64,000 nucleotides of DNA from Dokdonella koreensis DS-123 (GCF_001632775.1 NZ_CP015249.1:1530686-1594685); one strand, 5' to 3'; shown: positions 26,691 through 36,262, counted from the stretch's first letter. The notes: generated from the letters alone by a model not told the origin. Translations and numbers: made by a program.

Positions 26691-28021
26691 CGCGCGAACT
26701 CCAGGCGCGTGCCGCGCGTGGCGTCGTCGATGCGTCCGTCCAGATGGCCGAGCTGGCCGTTGACGAAGGTGGCCGCGATGCTCGACCGGAACGTGGTCCC
26801 CTCGAACGGCGACCAGCCGCACTTGGACAGCACGTCCTCGCGCCGGACCGTCTGCGGCTTGGCCGGGTCGACCAGCGCAAGGTCCGCGTAGTAGCCCTCG
26901 CGCAGGTAGCCGCGATCGCGGACGTCGAACAGCGTCGCCGGCGCGTGGGTCAGGCTCTCGATCAGCCGCTCCAGCGGAATCACGCCGTCGAACACGCGCT
27001 CGAGCGCGCACTGCAGCGCGAACTGCACCAGCGGCAGGCCCGACGGCGCGCGGGTGTAGGGCTGGTTCTTCTCGTCCAGCAGGTGCGGCGCGTGGTCGGT
27101 GGCCAGCACGTCGACCCGGCGCTCGGCCAGCGCGCGGATGATCGCGTCGCGGTCGGCGGCCGTCTTGATCGCCGGGTTGCACTTGATCAGGTGGCCCAGG
27201 CGCGCGTAGTCGGCGTCGGAGAAATGCAGGAAGTGCACGCAGGTCTCGGCGGTGATCCGCTTGCCGGCGACCGGTCCCGGCTCGAACAGCGCGACTTCCT
27301 CCGCGGTGGACAGGTGCAGCACGTGCAGGCGCGTGCCGTGCCGCCGCGCCAGGTCGAGCGCGAGCCGCGTGGACTTGATGCAGGCCTCGCGCGAACGGAT
27401 CAGCGGATGCTGCTCGGGCGGGATGTCATCGCCCCAGCGTTCGCGGGCACGCGCCTCGTTCGCCTCGATCAGCGGCGTGTCCTCGCAATGGGTGATGATC
27501 GGCGTCGGCGCGTCGCGGAAGATCGCGTCGAGCGTGGCCGGGTCGTCCACCAGCATGTTGCCGGTCGAGGAACCCATGAAGACCTTGATGCCCGGCACGC
27601 TGCGCGGGTCCAGGCGGCGGATCTCCTTGAGGTTGTCGTTGGTCGCGCCGAGGTAGAAGCCGTAGTTGACGCGCGACCGCTCGGCGGCGCGGCGGTACTT
27701 GTCGGCGATGGCGGTGGCGTCGACGGCCGGCGGCTTGGTGTTGGGCATCTCCATGTAGCTGGTGATGCCGCCGGCCAGGCAGGCGCGCGACTCGGACTCG
27801 ATGTCGGCCTTGTGCTCGAGACCCGGCTCGCGGAAGTGCACCTGGTCGTCGATCATGCCGGGAATCAGCCAGCGGCCGGCCGCGTCGAGCACGCGCTCGC
27901 CGTCGCGGGCCGACAGGGCGGCGTCGATGCGCTCGATGCGCCCGTCGCGGATGCGCAGGTCGCCGTGGAAGCGCTTCCCCTCGTTGATCATTTCAGCGTT
28001 GACGACGAGCCAGTCACTCAT
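26687..28021 (-). CDS. pyrC: Dihydroorotase (QVH-variant group)
   Basis: A 444-residue amidohydrolase that interconverts carbamoyl-aspartate and dihydroorotate in pyrimidine synthesis. The first metal motif, usually D-x-H-x-H, reads [10 protein letters not shown], so Q60 stands where the first His is expected and H62 is kept. The carboxylatable Lys is K146 in [11 protein letters not shown]. Later motifs are [22 protein letters not shown] and the catalytic Asp in VLATDHAPH. The QVH form is known from a dihydroorotase subgroup in Bacteroidetes and xanthomonads, so it is a subgroup trait. ATG 28021 overlaps the yidD 3' end by 8 bases; GTG 28033 would add four residues. Downstream the M23 peptidase overlaps. 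Confidence 0.9.
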   Translation of the reverse strand: MSDWLVVNAEMINEGKRFHGDLRIRDGRIERIDAALSARDGERVLDAAGRWLIPGMIDDQVHFREPGLEHKADIESESRACLAGGITSYMEMPNTKPPAVDATAIADKYRRAAERSRVNYGFYLGATNDNLKEIRRLDPRSVPGIKVFMGSSTGNMLVDDPATLDAIFRDAPTPIITHCEDTPLIEANEARARERWGDDIPPEQHPLIRSREACIKSTRLALDLARRHGTRLHVLHLSTAEEVALFEPGPVAGKRITAETCVHFLHFSDADYARLGHLIKCNPAIKTAADRDAIIRALAERRVDVLATDHAPHLLDEKNQPYTRAPSGLPLVQFALQCALERVFDGVIPLERLIESLTHAPATLFDVRDRGYLREGYYADLALVDPAKPQTVRREDVLSKCGWSPFEGTTFRSSIAATFVNGQLGHLDGRIDDATRGTRLEFAR

Positions 28022-28283
28022 GGAGGTGTTCACCGAGGTTCTTTTCAGGAGGACGCGGCCACCAGCGGAAGCGGGCCGGGACCGGATCGTGGCCGCCGGC
28101 GCACAGCGGATGGCAGCGCGCGAGCCGTACGATCGCCAGGTAGCTGCCGCGCAGGCCGCCGAAACGCGCCACCGCGACGCGTGCGTACTGCGAGCAGGAC
28201 GGATGGAAGCGACAGCGACGCCCGAGCAGCGGACTCAGCCCGCGCTGGTAACAATCCAGAAGGAAGATAAGGGCTCGGGGCAC
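28014..28283 (-). CDS. yidD: Membrane protein insertion efficiency factor YidD
   Basis: An 89-residue protein with all the marks of Yid[18 protein letters not shown], the [11 protein letters not shown] cysteine motif and [14 protein letters not shown]. It aids insertion of inner-membrane proteins together with YidC. The start is GTG 28283. In many bacteria yidD lies beside rnpA and yidC near oriC; here it is linked to dihydroorotase, whose ATG lies inside its 3' end, giving an 8-base overlap. The divergent dksA gene has a good promoter in the 100 bp between the two starts. Confidence 0.93.
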   Translation of the reverse strand: MPRALIFLLDCYQRGLSPLLGRRCRFHPSCSQYARVAVARFGGLRGSYLAIVRLARCHPLCAGGHDPVPARFRWWPRPPEKNLGEHLHE

Positions 28284-28321
28284 GATGCTGGCGACCCGCC
28301 CGGAGGCGGCTTGCCCGGCGG

Positions 28322-28350
28322 TTGCTGGTGGAGGCGGCTTAGGCTATAAC
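28322..28350 (+). promoter_or_regulatory. Sigma-70 promoter of dksA
   Basis: TTGCTG (28322-28327), a 17-base spacer and TATAAC (28345-28350) make a strong sigma-70-type promoter. The transcript would start near 28357, about 27 bases before the dksA ATG. Confidence 0.75.
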
Positions 28351-28383
28351 ACCCCGCCGCCAAGTCACAAGGTAACGAGGCAG

Positions 28384-29328
28384 ATGGCGAAAACCAAAGG
28401 AAAGTCCGCGGGGACCGGCAAGGTGAAGCCGGCGTCGAAACCCAAGGTGACGGGAGCCGTCGCCAAGAAGACGGCCAAGCCGCCCGCGAAACCACCCGCC
28501 AAGAAGGCGGTCGCCGCCAAGAAGGCGCCGCCGCCGGCCAGGAAGGCGCCGCCGGTTGCCAAGAAACCGGCAGCCAAGCCGGCCGCGCGTGCCGCGGCCA
28601 AGCCGGTCGCTGCCAAGCAGGTGGCGGCCAAGCGGGCGGCCAAGCCCGTTGCCAAACCCACACCGGCGGTCAAGAAGGCCCCAGCCAAGACCAAGGCGGT
28701 CGCCAAAGCCAAACCGGTGCCGGCGGCCAAGTCGCCGTCTCCGGTGCCGAAATCGCCAGCCGCAACTACCAGATCTAAGGGTGCCGTGAGTAGTACGAAT
28801 ACCAGCAGCAAAGCAACCGCCGCATCGGGCGGCATCAAGGCGCGTGCCGTCGTTCCCAACTCCGCGGAGACCGGCATCACCCTGCAGGACGGCCACTATG
28901 CGCTGCCGGCGACGGTGCGCATCGAGCTTCCGACCGGATTCAAGCCCTCGTCCAACGAGGAGTACATGAATCCCAAGCACCTGGAGTATTTCCGCCGCAA
29001 GCTGCAGCGCTGGCGCGAGGACCTGGTCGAGGAGTCCAAGCAGACGATCGAGAACCTGCGCGACGAAGTGCGCGACGTCGGCGACGAGGCCGAGCGCGCG
29101 ACGCGCGAGACCGAGAACTCGCTGGAACTGCGTACGCGCGACCGCTATCGCAAGCTGATCGCCAAGATCGACAAGGCGCTCAAGCGGATCGAGGAGGGGC
29201 GCTACGGCTTCTGCGAGGAAACCGACGAGGAGATCGGCCTGGAGCGCCTTGAGGCGCGTCCGATCGCCACGCTGAGCCTGGACGCGCAGGAGCGCTGGGA
29301 GCACCGCCAGAAGCAGATGGGCGACTGA
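28384..29328 (+). CDS. dksA: DksA-type RNA polymerase-binding protein with Lys/Ala/Pro-rich extension
   Basis: A 314-residue protein. Residues 1 to about 140 are low-complexity Lys/Ala/Pro with many PAKK and KKA units, like histone H1 or AlgP. The DksA part starts at about 190 ([24 protein letters not shown]) with the coiled coil and a D-x-x-D/A-type tip ([11 protein letters not shown]), then [25 protein letters not shown]. The four zinc ligands of E. coli DksA are C277, T280, S298 and A301 here, so no zinc finger can form, as in zinc-independent DksA proteins. It should bind the RNA polymerase secondary channel and mediate the stringent response with ppGpp. The basic extension may add DNA binding. 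Terminator at 29351. Confidence 0.9.
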   Translation: MAKTKGKSAGTGKVKPASKPKVTGAVAKKTAKPPAKPPAKKAVAAKKAPPPARKAPPVAKKPAAKPAARAAAKPVAAKQVAAKRAAKPVAKPTPAVKKAPAKTKAVAKAKPVPAAKSPSPVPKSPAATTRSKGAVSSTNTSSKATAASGGIKARAVVPNSAETGITLQDGHYALPATVRIELPTGFKPSSNEEYMNPKHLEYFRRKLQRWREDLVEESKQTIENLRDEVRDVGDEAERATRETENSLELRTRDRYRKLIAKIDKALKRIEEGRYGFCEETDEEIGLERLEARPIATLSLDAQERWEHRQKQMGD

Positions 29329-29350
29329 ACGGGCCCGGCCTCCGCTCGCG

Positions 29351-29377
29351 ACGCCCCGCTTTGCGGGGCGTTTGCGT
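29351..29377 (+). terminator. Rho-independent terminator after dksA
   Basis: ACGCCCCGC (29351-29359), loop TTT and GCGGGGCGT (29363-29371) form a perfect 9-bp stem followed by a T-rich tail (TTGCGTTTG). It lies 22 bases past the dksA stop. Confidence 0.85.
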
Positions 29378-29416
29378 TTGCGCCGGCGCGATGCGGCCCG
29401 ATTCGAGGGAGGACAG

Positions 29417-30769
29417 ATGAACGAACGCACCTATTTCGGAACCGATGGCATCCGCGGGCGGGTCGGCGAATGGCCGATCACCGCGGAATTCATGCTGCGC
29501 CTGGGGCGCGCCGCCGGCAGCGTCCTGGCCAACGGCAGCGAGCGGCCGCTGGTGCTGATCGGCAAGGACACGCGGGTATCGGGCTACATGTTCGAGTCGG
29601 CGCTGGAGGCCGGCCTGCTGGCGGCGGGTGCCGACGTGCGGCTGCTCGGGCCGATGCCGACCCCCGCGGTGGCCTACCTGACGCGCTCGCTGCGCGCCGA
29701 TGCCGGCATCGTCATCAGCGCCTCGCACAACCCCTACGTCGACAACGGCGTCAAGTTCTTCTCGGCGACCGGCGAGAAGCTCGACGACGCGGTCGAGCAG
29801 GCGATCGAGCGCGAGCTGGAGGTGCCGTTCGCCACCGTGCCGTCCGACCGGCTCGGCAAGGCCGTGCGCATCGGCGACGCGGCGGCCCGCTACATCGAGT
29901 TCTGCAAGTCCTCGGTCTCGCGCGCGTTCCACCTGCACGGCACCCACATCGTGCTCGACTGCGCGCACGGCGCGACCTATCACATCGCGCCCGTGCTGTT
30001 CGACGAGCTCGGCGCGCGCGTGACCACGATCGGCAGCCAGCCCAACGGCCTCAACATCAACCGTGACTGCGGCGCCACCGCGCCGGCCGCGCTGGGCCGC
30101 GCCGTGGTGGAGTCCGGGGCGGACCTCGGCATCGCCTTCGACGGCGACGGCGACCGCATCCAGATGGCCGATGCCCAGGGGCGCCTGATCGACGGCGACC
30201 AGATCCTCTACCTGCTGGCGACCGACTGGGCCGCCAGCGGCCGCCTGCGTGGCCCGGTGGTCGGCACGCTGATGAGCAACTACGGCCTCGAGCAGGCCGT
30301 CGGCGCACTCGGCGTGCCGTTCCTGCGCGCCCGCGTCGGCGACCGCTACGTGCTGCAGGCGCTCAAGGAGCACGACGGCATCCTCGGTGGCGAAACCTCC
30401 GGCCACATGCTCTGCCTGGACCGCGCGACCACCGGCGACGCGATCGTCAGCGCGCTGCAGGTGCTCGACGTGCTCGCGCGCTCGGAGAAGGCGCTCGATC
30501 TCGCCGTGGCCGGCATGCACAAGGTGCCGCAGACCACCGTCAACATCCGCGCCGCCGGCGGCGCCGCACTCGTCGCCGACGCCGCCGTGCAGGCCGTGCT
30601 GCGACGCGTGCAGGGCGAGCTGGAGGGCAAGGGGCGGGTGGTGCTGCGGCCATCCGGCACCGAGCCGCTGGTGCGCGTCACCGTCGAGGCGGATGATGCC
30701 GACCAGGTCCGGCGCCTGGTCGACGAACTGGCCGGTGCCGTCACGTCCGCCGCGGGAGCGCGCGCATGA
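29417..30769 (+). CDS. glmM: Phosphoglucosamine mutase
   Basis: A 450-residue enzyme that converts glucosamine-6-phosphate to glucosamine-1-phosphate for UDP-GlcNAc synthesis. It opens with [17 protein letters not shown]. The phosphorylated Ser is S103 in [15 protein letters not shown], the metal loop is [10 protein letters not shown], sugar binding is in GGETSGH, and the phosphate loop is [12 protein letters not shown]. The length is standard. GGGAGGA precedes ATG 29417 by about 4 bases. Its last codons overlap the 2OG oxygenase start (ATGA), so the two are co-translated. Confidence 0.97.
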   Translation: MNERTYFGTDGIRGRVGEWPITAEFMLRLGRAAGSVLANGSERPLVLIGKDTRVSGYMFESALEAGLLAAGADVRLLGPMPTPAVAYLTRSLRADAGIVISASHNPYVDNGVKFFSATGEKLDDAVEQAIERELEVPFATVPSDRLGKAVRIGDAAARYIEFCKSSVSRAFHLHGTHIVLDCAHGATYHIAPVLFDELGARVTTIGSQPNGLNINRDCGATAPAALGRAVVESGADLGIAFDGDGDRIQMADAQGRLIDGDQILYLLATDWAASGRLRGPVVGTLMSNYGLEQAVGALGVPFLRARVGDRYVLQALKEHDGILGGETSGHMLCLDRATTGDAIVSALQVLDVLARSEKALDLAVAGMHKVPQTTVNIRAAGGAALVADAAVQAVLRRVQGELEGKGRVVLRPSGTEPLVRVTVEADDADQVRRLVDELAGAVTSAAGARA

Positions 30770-31704
30770 GCCGCCAGGTACCCACGCTCGACATCCGCCG
30801 CTGGGACGGCGACCGCGAAGCCTTCGTCGCCGAGCTCGGCGCGGCCTATCGCGAGTTCGGCTTCTGCTGCATCAGCGGCCACGGCATCCCGGCGGATCTC
30901 GTCGATGCCGCCTATGCGGTCTTCCAGCGCTTCTTCGCGCTGCCCGATGAGACCAAGCGCAGGTACCACGTGCCAGGCTCCGGCGGCGCCCGCGGGTACA
31001 CCCCGTTCGGGGTCGAGACCGCCAAGGACTCGGCGTATCCCGATCTCAAGGAGTTCTGGCACATCGGCCGCGAGATCCCGCGCGATTCCAGGTACGCCAC
31101 CGTCATGCCGCCGAACCTGTGGCCGGACGAGGTGCCGGGGTTCCGCGAGCACGGCTACGGTCTCTACCAGGCGCTCGACCAGCTGGGTGCGCGCGTGCTG
31201 CGCGCGCTGGCCCTGCACATCGACCTGCCGGAGGATTTCTTCGTCGGCCGCACCGATTGCGGCAACTCGATCCTGCGCCCGCTGCACTATCCGCCGATCA
31301 CCGCGCCGGACATCCCCAACGTGCGCGCGGGCGCGCACGAGGACATCAACCTCATCACGCTGCTGGTCGGCGCCAGCGCCGAAGGCCTGGAAGTGCTGAC
31401 CCGCGAAGGGCACTGGCTGCCGATCACGACCGAGGGCGACGCGATCGTCGTCAACATCGGCGACATGCTGCAGCGGCTGACCAACCACGTCTATCCGTCG
31501 ACGACCCATCGCGTGGTCAATCCGGCCAATGCCAATGCACGCCGGTCGCGCTATTCGGTGCCGTTCTTCCTGCACCCGAATCCCGACGTGCTGCTGGACG
31601 TGCTGCCCTCCTGCGTGGATGCGGACCACCCGAGCCGGTATCCGGTCCCGATCACCGCGCACGACTACCTGCTGGAGCGCCTGCGCGAGATCAAGCTGGC
31701 CTGA
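30766..31704 (+). CDS. 2-oxoglutarate/Fe(II) oxygenase, isopenicillin N synthase-like family
   Basis: A 312-residue protein with a DIOX_N domain (about 5-115, containing [16 protein letters not shown]) and a 2OG-Fe(II) oxygenase domain (about 165-280). The iron ligands are H191-x-D193 and H248, and R262-x-S264 binds the 2-oxoglutarate carboxylate. Proteins of this group hydroxylate or desaturate small molecules; most bacterial members have no known substrate. ATG 30766 overlaps the glmM stop by 4 bases, so the gene is in the glmM operon. A link to amino-sugar or envelope metabolism is only inference. The 257 bp to tpiA hold the tpiA promoter. Confidence 0.88.
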   Translation: MSRQVPTLDIRRWDGDREAFVAELGAAYREFGFCCISGHGIPADLVDAAYAVFQRFFALPDETKRRYHVPGSGGARGYTPFGVETAKDSAYPDLKEFWHIGREIPRDSRYATVMPPNLWPDEVPGFREHGYGLYQALDQLGARVLRALALHIDLPEDFFVGRTDCGNSILRPLHYPPITAPDIPNVRAGAHEDINLITLLVGASAEGLEVLTREGHWLPITTEGDAIVVNIGDMLQRLTNHVYPSTTHRVVNPANANARRSRYSVPFFLHPNPDVLLDVLPSCVDADHPSRYPVPITAHDYLLERLREIKLA

Positions 31705-31907
31705 AGCGGGGTTTTCCTGGGAATCCTCCAGGGGATGAGGGTTCCGCACTGCGGTGCCCGTCGGTACGCGGGCGTGGCAGGGGCGGGATCGATCGGGCGT
31801 GCCTGGCAAGGCCGGTGGGTTGCGGCTTCCGGCCGCGCGGCAGGCAGCTACAGCCAGGCGAGGCGCGACCCGACGCCCGTGACGGGCACGTTTCCCGGCG
31901 GGCGGCG

Positions 31908-31936
31908 TTGTCCGAATGCCGGGCGCCGGCTATGCT
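31908..31936 (+). promoter_or_regulatory. Sigma-70 promoter of tpiA
   Basis: TTGTCC (31908-31913), 17 bases, TATGCT (31931-31936). The start would be near 31943, giving a leader of about 19 bases with GGGAGA before ATG 31962. It may feed tpiA, secG, the tRNA and the nuo genes. Confidence 0.6.
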
Positions 31937-31961
31937 TGCCGGCTTCGAACGGGAGACCGTG

Positions 31962-32714
31962 ATGCGTCGCAAGCTGGTGGCCGGAAACTGGAAGATGCAT
32001 GGTTCGCGCGCCATGGCGGCCGAGTTGGTCACGGCCATCGCCGCGGCCGCGCCGGCCGACGTGGACCTGGTCGTGCTGCCGCCGTTCCCGTACCTGGCCG
32101 AGCTGGCCTCGGCGCACGCCGGCCGGCTCGCGTTCGGTGCCCAGGACCTCAGCGCCCAGGCGCAAGGCGCCTTCACCGGCGAGGTGTCCGGCGCGATGCT
32201 GGCCGATGTCGGATGCACGCATGTGCTGGTCGGCCATTCCGAGCGACGCCAGTACCATGCCGAATCCGACGCCCTGGTCGCGGCCAAGTTCGTGGCGGCC
32301 CAGGCCGCGGGGCTGGTCCCGGTGCTGTGCGTCGGGGAAACCCTCGAGGAGCGCGAGGCCGAGCGCACCGAGGCGGTCATCGCGCGCCAGCTCGACGCCG
32401 TGCTCGCCGCGGCCGGGATCGCGTCGTTTGCCCGTGCGGTGGTGGCCTATGAGCCGGTATGGGCGATCGGGACCGGTCGTACCGCGTCTCCGCAGCAGGC
32501 CGAAGCAGTCCATGCGTTCATCCGTGACAAATTCGCCGGACAGGATGCTACAATTGCGAGCTCGCTGAGGATTCTCTACGGCGGAAGCGTGAAGGCCTCG
32601 AATGCGGCCGAGCTGTTCGCGCAAGCCAACGTAGACGGCGGGTTGATCGGCGGAGCCTCGCTGGTCGCCACGGATTTCCTGGCTATTGCCGCCGCCGGTA
32701 GGGCGCGGCGCTAG
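31962..32714 (+). CDS. tpiA: Triose-phosphate isomerase
   Basis: A 250-residue TIM-barrel enzyme of glycolysis that interconverts dihydroxyacetone phosphate and glyceraldehyde-3-phosphate. The substrate Lys is in LVAGNWKMHGS, the electrophile His in VLVGHSERRQY, the catalytic Glu and flexible loop in VAYEPVWAIGTGRTAS, and the phosphate loop in ILYGGSVKASNA and GGLIGGASL. The length is standard. Start ATG 31962 gives MRRKLVAGNWKM; GGGAGA lies about 6 bases upstream. secG follows 46 bases downstream. Confidence 0.97.
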   Translation: MRRKLVAGNWKMHGSRAMAAELVTAIAAAAPADVDLVVLPPFPYLAELASAHAGRLAFGAQDLSAQAQGAFTGEVSGAMLADVGCTHVLVGHSERRQYHAESDALVAAKFVAAQAAGLVPVLCVGETLEEREAERTEAVIARQLDAVLAAAGIASFARAVVAYEPVWAIGTGRTASPQQAEAVHAFIRDKFAGQDATIASSLRILYGGSVKASNAAELFAQANVDGGLIGGASLVATDFLAIAAAGRARR

Positions 32715-32760
32715 TCGTTCGACGGGTGCATCGCACCTGTCTTCTGAAACCAAGCAAACG

Positions 32761-33219
32761 ATGCTTACCATCATTGCCTACGTCTTCTATGTGCTGGTCG
32801 CGATCGCCATGATCGTCCTGATCCTCATGCAGCGCGGTGCCGGTGCCGCTGCAGGGTCGGGGTTCGGTGGCGGCGCGTCGGCAACCGTCTTCGGTGCGCG
32901 CGGTTCGGCGAATTTCCTGTCGCGCAGCACGGCGGTCCTGGCCGGTTTGTTCTTCCTGCTCAGCCTTGGCATGGGCATTTACCACAGTCGCCCCGTGGTC
33001 GCACCCACGGACGACCTGGGTGTGATGGCCGGCGTGACCGCTCCGGCGCCGCCCGAGACTCCGGCGCCCGCCCCTGGCGGGGACGTGCCGAAGGCCTCGG
33101 TCCCGGCCGCAGGGGATACGCCGGCGGCACAGCCTGCACCGGAGTCGCAGACGCCGCCTGCCGATGGCAAGCCGGCCGAGCCGAAGCCGGAGCCGAGCAA
33201 GAAGGACGGAGCTGGATAA
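32761..33219 (+). CDS. secG: Preprotein translocase subunit SecG with Pro/Ala-rich tail
   Basis: A 152-residue protein. Residues 1-22 and about 55-75 are the two membrane spans of SecG, joined by QRGAGAAAGSGFGGGASATVFGARGSANFLSR, the conserved loop. SecG assists SecYE in protein export. After about residue 80 there is a long tail rich in Pro, Ala, Glu and Lys ending SKKDGAG. It makes the protein longer than E. coli SecG (110 residues), a feature I also know from other xanthomonads. The tRNA-Leu gene begins 5 bases after the stop codon, so they share a transcript. Confidence 0.94.
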   Translation: MLTIIAYVFYVLVAIAMIVLILMQRGAGAAAGSGFGGGASATVFGARGSANFLSRSTAVLAGLFFLLSLGMGIYHSRPVVAPTDDLGVMAGVTAPAPPETPAPAPGGDVPKASVPAAGDTPAAQPAPESQTPPADGKPAEPKPEPSKKDGAG

Positions 33220-33224
33220 GCGTT

Positions 33225-33309
33225 GCCCAGGTGGCGGAATTGGTAGACGCACTACCTTGAGGTGGTAGCGGCGAAAGCTGTGGGGGTTCGAGTCCCCCCT
33301 TGGGCACCA
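33225..33309 (+). tRNA. tRNA-Leu (anticodon GAG)
   Basis: An 85-base class II tRNA with encoded CCA. The acceptor stem is GCCCAGG paired with CTTGGGC, discriminator A. The anticodon stem CTACC/GGTAG encloses TTGAGGT, so the anticodon is GAG and reads CUU/CUC. A long variable arm (CGGCGAAAGCTG) and the T-loop GGTTCGAGTCC are present. It lies 5 bases after secG and 70 bases before nuoA, so it is likely cut out of a secG-nuo transcript. Confidence 0.97.
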
Positions 33310-33328
33310 ATTTGCAGGTAACCGTCGT

Positions 33329-33347
33329 TGCCGCGGCTCCCGCGGCA
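33329..33347 (+). other. Hairpin in the nuoA leader
   Basis: TGCCGCGG / CTC / CCGCGGCA is a perfect 8-bp stem between the tRNA-Leu and nuoA. No T-run follows, so it is more likely a leader or processing structure than a terminator. Confidence 0.45.
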
Positions 33348-33379
33348 GCCGCTGATGCGCCGCCGGCGCGGAGGTGCGT

Positions 33380-33736
33380 GTGCTTTCCGAGTATTTTCCC
33401 GTCCTCCTGTTCCTGGGCGTGGCCGCCGTCATCGGCGTCGCGTTGCTGATCCTCGGCAACCTGTTCGGCCCCAAGAAGCCCGCTGCCGAGAAGTTCGAGG
33501 CCTATGAGTGCGGCTTCGAGGCGTTCGAGGACGCGCGCATGCGCTTCGACGTGCGCTACTACCTGGTCGCGATCCTCTTCATCATCTTCGATCTGGAAGT
33601 CGCCTTCCTGATTCCCTGGGCGGTGGTCTTCGAGGACGTCGGCATGCCGGCGCTGGTCGCGATGGGGATCTTCCTGCTGATCCTGGCGATCGGCTTCATC
33701 TACGAATGGAAGAAGGGTGCGCTCGAATGGGAATGA
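33380..33736 (+). CDS. nuoA: NADH-quinone oxidoreductase subunit A
   Basis: A 118-residue membrane subunit of complex I with three spans (about 5-28, 61-82, 87-107) and the conserved loop [24 protein letters not shown] between spans one and two. It starts the fourteen-gene nuo set. GTG 33380 is preferred because GGAGG ends 5 bases before it; GTG 33374 in the same frame overlaps that site. Its last codons overlap nuoB by 10 bases. Confidence 0.95.
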   Translation: MLSEYFPVLLFLGVAAVIGVALLILGNLFGPKKPAAEKFEAYECGFEAFEDARMRFDVRYYLVAILFIIFDLEVAFLIPWAVVFEDVGMPALVAMGIFLLILAIGFIYEWKKGALEWE

Positions 33737-34281
33737 TCGATTCGATCAGCCGGACGATGCACAATCCGGCGCCGGTCAACGTCGTCGACGACATCCTGCG
33801 GCCCGGTGACGACAATCCGCTGATCGAGCGCGGTTTCGTGACCGCGCGCATGGATGAGCTGGTGAACTGGGCGCGTACCGGCTCGATGTGGCCGGTCACC
33901 TTCGGCCTGGCCTGCTGCGCGGTCGAGATGATGCACGCCAGCTGCGCGCGTCTGGACCTGGACCGCAACGGCGTGATCTACCGCCCCAGCCCGCGCCAGT
34001 CCGACGTCATGATCGTCGCCGGCACCCTGGTCAACAAGATGGCCCCGGCCCTGCGCAAGGTTTACGACCAGATGCCCGAGCCCAAGTGGGTGATCTCGAT
34101 GGGGTCGTGCGCCAACGGCGGCGGCTACTACCACTATTCCTACGCGGTCGTGCGCGGTTGCGACCGCATCGTGCCGGTGGACGTGTACGTGCCGGGCTGC
34201 CCGCCGACGGCCGAGGCGCTGATCCACGGGATCCTGCAGTTGCAGAAGAAGATCCGCCGCACCAACACGATCGCCCGCTGA
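33727..34281 (+). CDS. nuoB: NADH-quinone oxidoreductase subunit B
   Basis: A 184-residue peripheral subunit that carries the terminal [4Fe-4S] cluster N2, which passes electrons to quinone. The ligands lie in [12 protein letters not shown] (two adjacent Cys), GSCANGGG and [19 protein letters not shown] at ATG 33727 matches the MG start of xanthomonad NuoB proteins as I know them; ATG 33733 is the alternative, giving an ATGA overlap with nuoA. It overlaps nuoA and is 7 bases before nuoC. Confidence 0.96.
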   Translation: MGMIDSISRTMHNPAPVNVVDDILRPGDDNPLIERGFVTARMDELVNWARTGSMWPVTFGLACCAVEMMHASCARLDLDRNGVIYRPSPRQSDVMIVAGTLVNKMAPALRKVYDQMPEPKWVISMGSCANGGGYYHYSYAVVRGCDRIVPVDVYVPGCPPTAEALIHGILQLQKKIRRTNTIAR

Positions 34282-34288
34282 GACCGCC

Positions 34289-35005
34289 ATGTCCGAACCG
34301 AGTCCGTTCATAGGCCAGCTCGAGGCGCGCCTCGGCCAGAAGCTGGTGCGTGCCGACGCCTCCGGCGGCCAGATCACGATCGAGGTGCTGCCGGAGAACT
34401 GGCTGGCGGTCGCCCGCAGCCTGCGCGACGAGGAGGCATTCGCGTTCGAGCAGCTGATCGACGTCTGCGGCCTGGACTACCTCGGCTACGGCCAGACCGA
34501 GTGGGACACCACGGACGTGTCCTCGGAAGGCTTCTCGCGCGGCGTCGAGGGTGAAGGCCCCGGCCGTTTCCGCTGGAGCGACCGGCCGCGCGACGTCGCG
34601 ATCCCGAACCGCTTCGCCGTGGTCGTCCACCTGCTTTCGCTGCGCCACAACCGGCGGCTGCGGCTGCGCGCCCATTGCGCCGACGACGAACTGCCTTCGA
34701 TCGCGTCGCTGACCGAGATCTGGCCGGGCGCCAACTGGTTCGAGCGCGAGGCGTTCGACCTCTTCGGCATCGTCTTCGAGGGGCACCCGGACCTGCGCCG
34801 GATCCTGACCGACTACGGTTTCGTCGGCCATGCGTTCCGCAAGGACTTCCCGCTGATCGGCAACGTCGAGGTCCGCTACGACCCGGACAAGAAGCGCGTC
34901 GTCTACGAGCCGGTCACCTCGGTGGAACCGCGCGTGCTGGTGCCGCGCACGATCCGCGACGATTCGCGCTACGAACAGGCCGCGGCCGAGCGCGGCGGAA
35001 AGTAG
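34289..35005 (+). CDS. nuoC: NADH-quinone oxidoreductase subunit C
   Basis: A 238-residue peripheral-arm subunit, separate from NuoD as in most proteobacteria outside the enterics. The conserved core is [36 protein letters not shown] with [10 protein letters not shown] middle insertion of about 25 residues ([21 protein letters not shown]) lies before the [12 protein letters not shown] strand, and the C-terminal tail ends [12 protein letters not shown]. It is 3 bases from nuoD. Confidence 0.95.
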   Translation: MSEPSPFIGQLEARLGQKLVRADASGGQITIEVLPENWLAVARSLRDEEAFAFEQLIDVCGLDYLGYGQTEWDTTDVSSEGFSRGVEGEGPGRFRWSDRPRDVAIPNRFAVVVHLLSLRHNRRLRLRAHCADDELPSIASLTEIWPGANWFEREAFDLFGIVFEGHPDLRRILTDYGFVGHAFRKDFPLIGNVEVRYDPDKKRVVYEPVTSVEPRVLVPRTIRDDSRYEQAAAERGGK

Positions 35006-35008
35006 ACC

Positions 35009-36262
35009 ATGCAGGAAATCCGCAACTACACGATGAACTTCGGCCCGCAGCATCCGGCTGCGCACGGCGTGCTGCGCCTGGTGCTGGAGATGGACGGCGA
35101 GACCGTGGTGCGCGCCGACCCGCACGTGGGGCTGCTGCATCGCGGCACCGAGAAGCTGGCCGAGTCCAAGCCGTTCAACCAGTCGATCGGCTACATGGAC
35201 CGGCTCGACTACGTCTCGATGATGTGCAACGAGCACGCCTACGTGCGTGCCATCGAGAACCTGCTCGGTATCGAGGTGCCGGAGCGCGCGCAGTGGATCC
35301 GTACGCTGTTCGACGAGATCACGCGCATCCTCAATCACCTCATGTGGATCGGCTCCAACGGCCTGGACCTGGGCGCGATGGCGGTGATGCTCTATGCGTT
35401 CCGCGAGCGCGAGGAGCTGATGGACTGCTACGAGGCGGTCTCCGGCGCGCGCATGCACGCCGGCTACTACCGTCCCGGCGGCGTCTACCGCGACCTGCCC
35501 GAGCAGATGCCCAAGTACAAGGAATCGCGCTGGCACAAGGGCAACGACCTCAAGCAGCGCAACGCCTGGCGCGAGGGCTCGATGCTCGATTTCCTCGATG
35601 CCTTCACGCAGGACTTCCCGACCAAGGTCGACGAGTACGAGGAACTGCTGACCGGCAACCGCATCTGGAAGCAGCGCACCGTCGACATCGGCGTCGTCAC
35701 GCCGGAGCTCGCGCGCGCCTGGGGCATGTCCGGGCCGATGCTGCGCGGCTCGGGCATCGAATGGGACCTGCGCAAGAAGCAGCCGTACGCCAAGTACGCC
35801 GAGGTCGACTTCGACATCCCGGTCGGCACCAACGGCGACTGCTACGACCGCTACCTGGTGCGCGTCGAGGAGATGCGCCAGTCCAACCGCATCATCCGCC
35901 AGTGCGTGGAATGGCTGCGCGCCAATCCCGGTCCGGTGATCGTCCAGAACTACAAGGTCGCCCCGCCCAAGCGCGAGGAGATGAAGGACGACATGGAAGC
36001 CCTCATCCATCACTTCAAGCTGTTCACCGAGGGCTACTGCGTACCGGCCGGCGAGACCTATGCCGCGGTCGAGGCGCCCAAGGGCGAGTTCGGCTGCTAC
36101 CTCGTGTCCGACGGGGCCAACAAGCCGTTCCGCGTGCACCTGCGCGCGCCCGGCTTCGCGCACCTGTCGTCGATGGACGCGATCGTGCGCGGACACATGC
36201 TGGCCGACGTCGTCGCGATGATCGGTACCTACGACGTCGTGTTCGGAGAGATCGACCGATGA
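35009..36262 (+). CDS. nuoD: NADH-quinone oxidoreductase subunit D
   Basis: A 417-residue subunit of the quinone site, related to the large subunit of [NiFe] hydrogenases. It opens with [28 protein letters not shown], which holds the conserved HPAAH quinone loop, and continues with [14 protein letters not shown] and the C-terminal [37 protein letters not shown]. The length is standard. GGAAAG is the ribosome-binding site. Its stop overlaps the nuoE start (ATGA). Confidence 0.97.
   Translation: MQEIRNYTMNFGPQHPAAHGVLRLVLEMDGETVVRADPHVGLLHRGTEKLAESKPFNQSIGYMDRLDYVSMMCNEHAYVRAIENLLGIEVPERAQWIRTLFDEITRILNHLMWIGSNGLDLGAMAVMLYAFREREELMDCYEAVSGARMHAGYYRPGGVYRDLPEQMPKYKESRWHKGNDLKQRNAWREGSMLDFLDAFTQDFPTKVDEYEELLTGNRIWKQRTVDIGVVTPELARAWGMSGPMLRGSGIEWDLRKKQPYAKYAEVDFDIPVGTNGDCYDRYLVRVEEMRQSNRIIRQCVEWLRANPGPVIVQNYKVAPPKREEMKDDMEALIHHFKLFTEGYCVPAGETYAAVEAPKGEFGCYLVSDGANKPFRVHLRAPGFAHLSSMDAIVRGHMLADVVAMIGTYDVVFGEIDR

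Noticed and set aside
28420-28800. Repeated AAGGC-type units resembling a tandem repeat or array
   Set aside because: They are codons of the Lys/Ala/Pro extension of DksA, irregular in spacing and in frame; no CRISPR-type repeats are present.
33329-33347. Hairpin before nuoA considered as a terminator
   Set aside because: It lacks a T-run and lies directly upstream of the nuo genes; a leader or processing structure is more likely.
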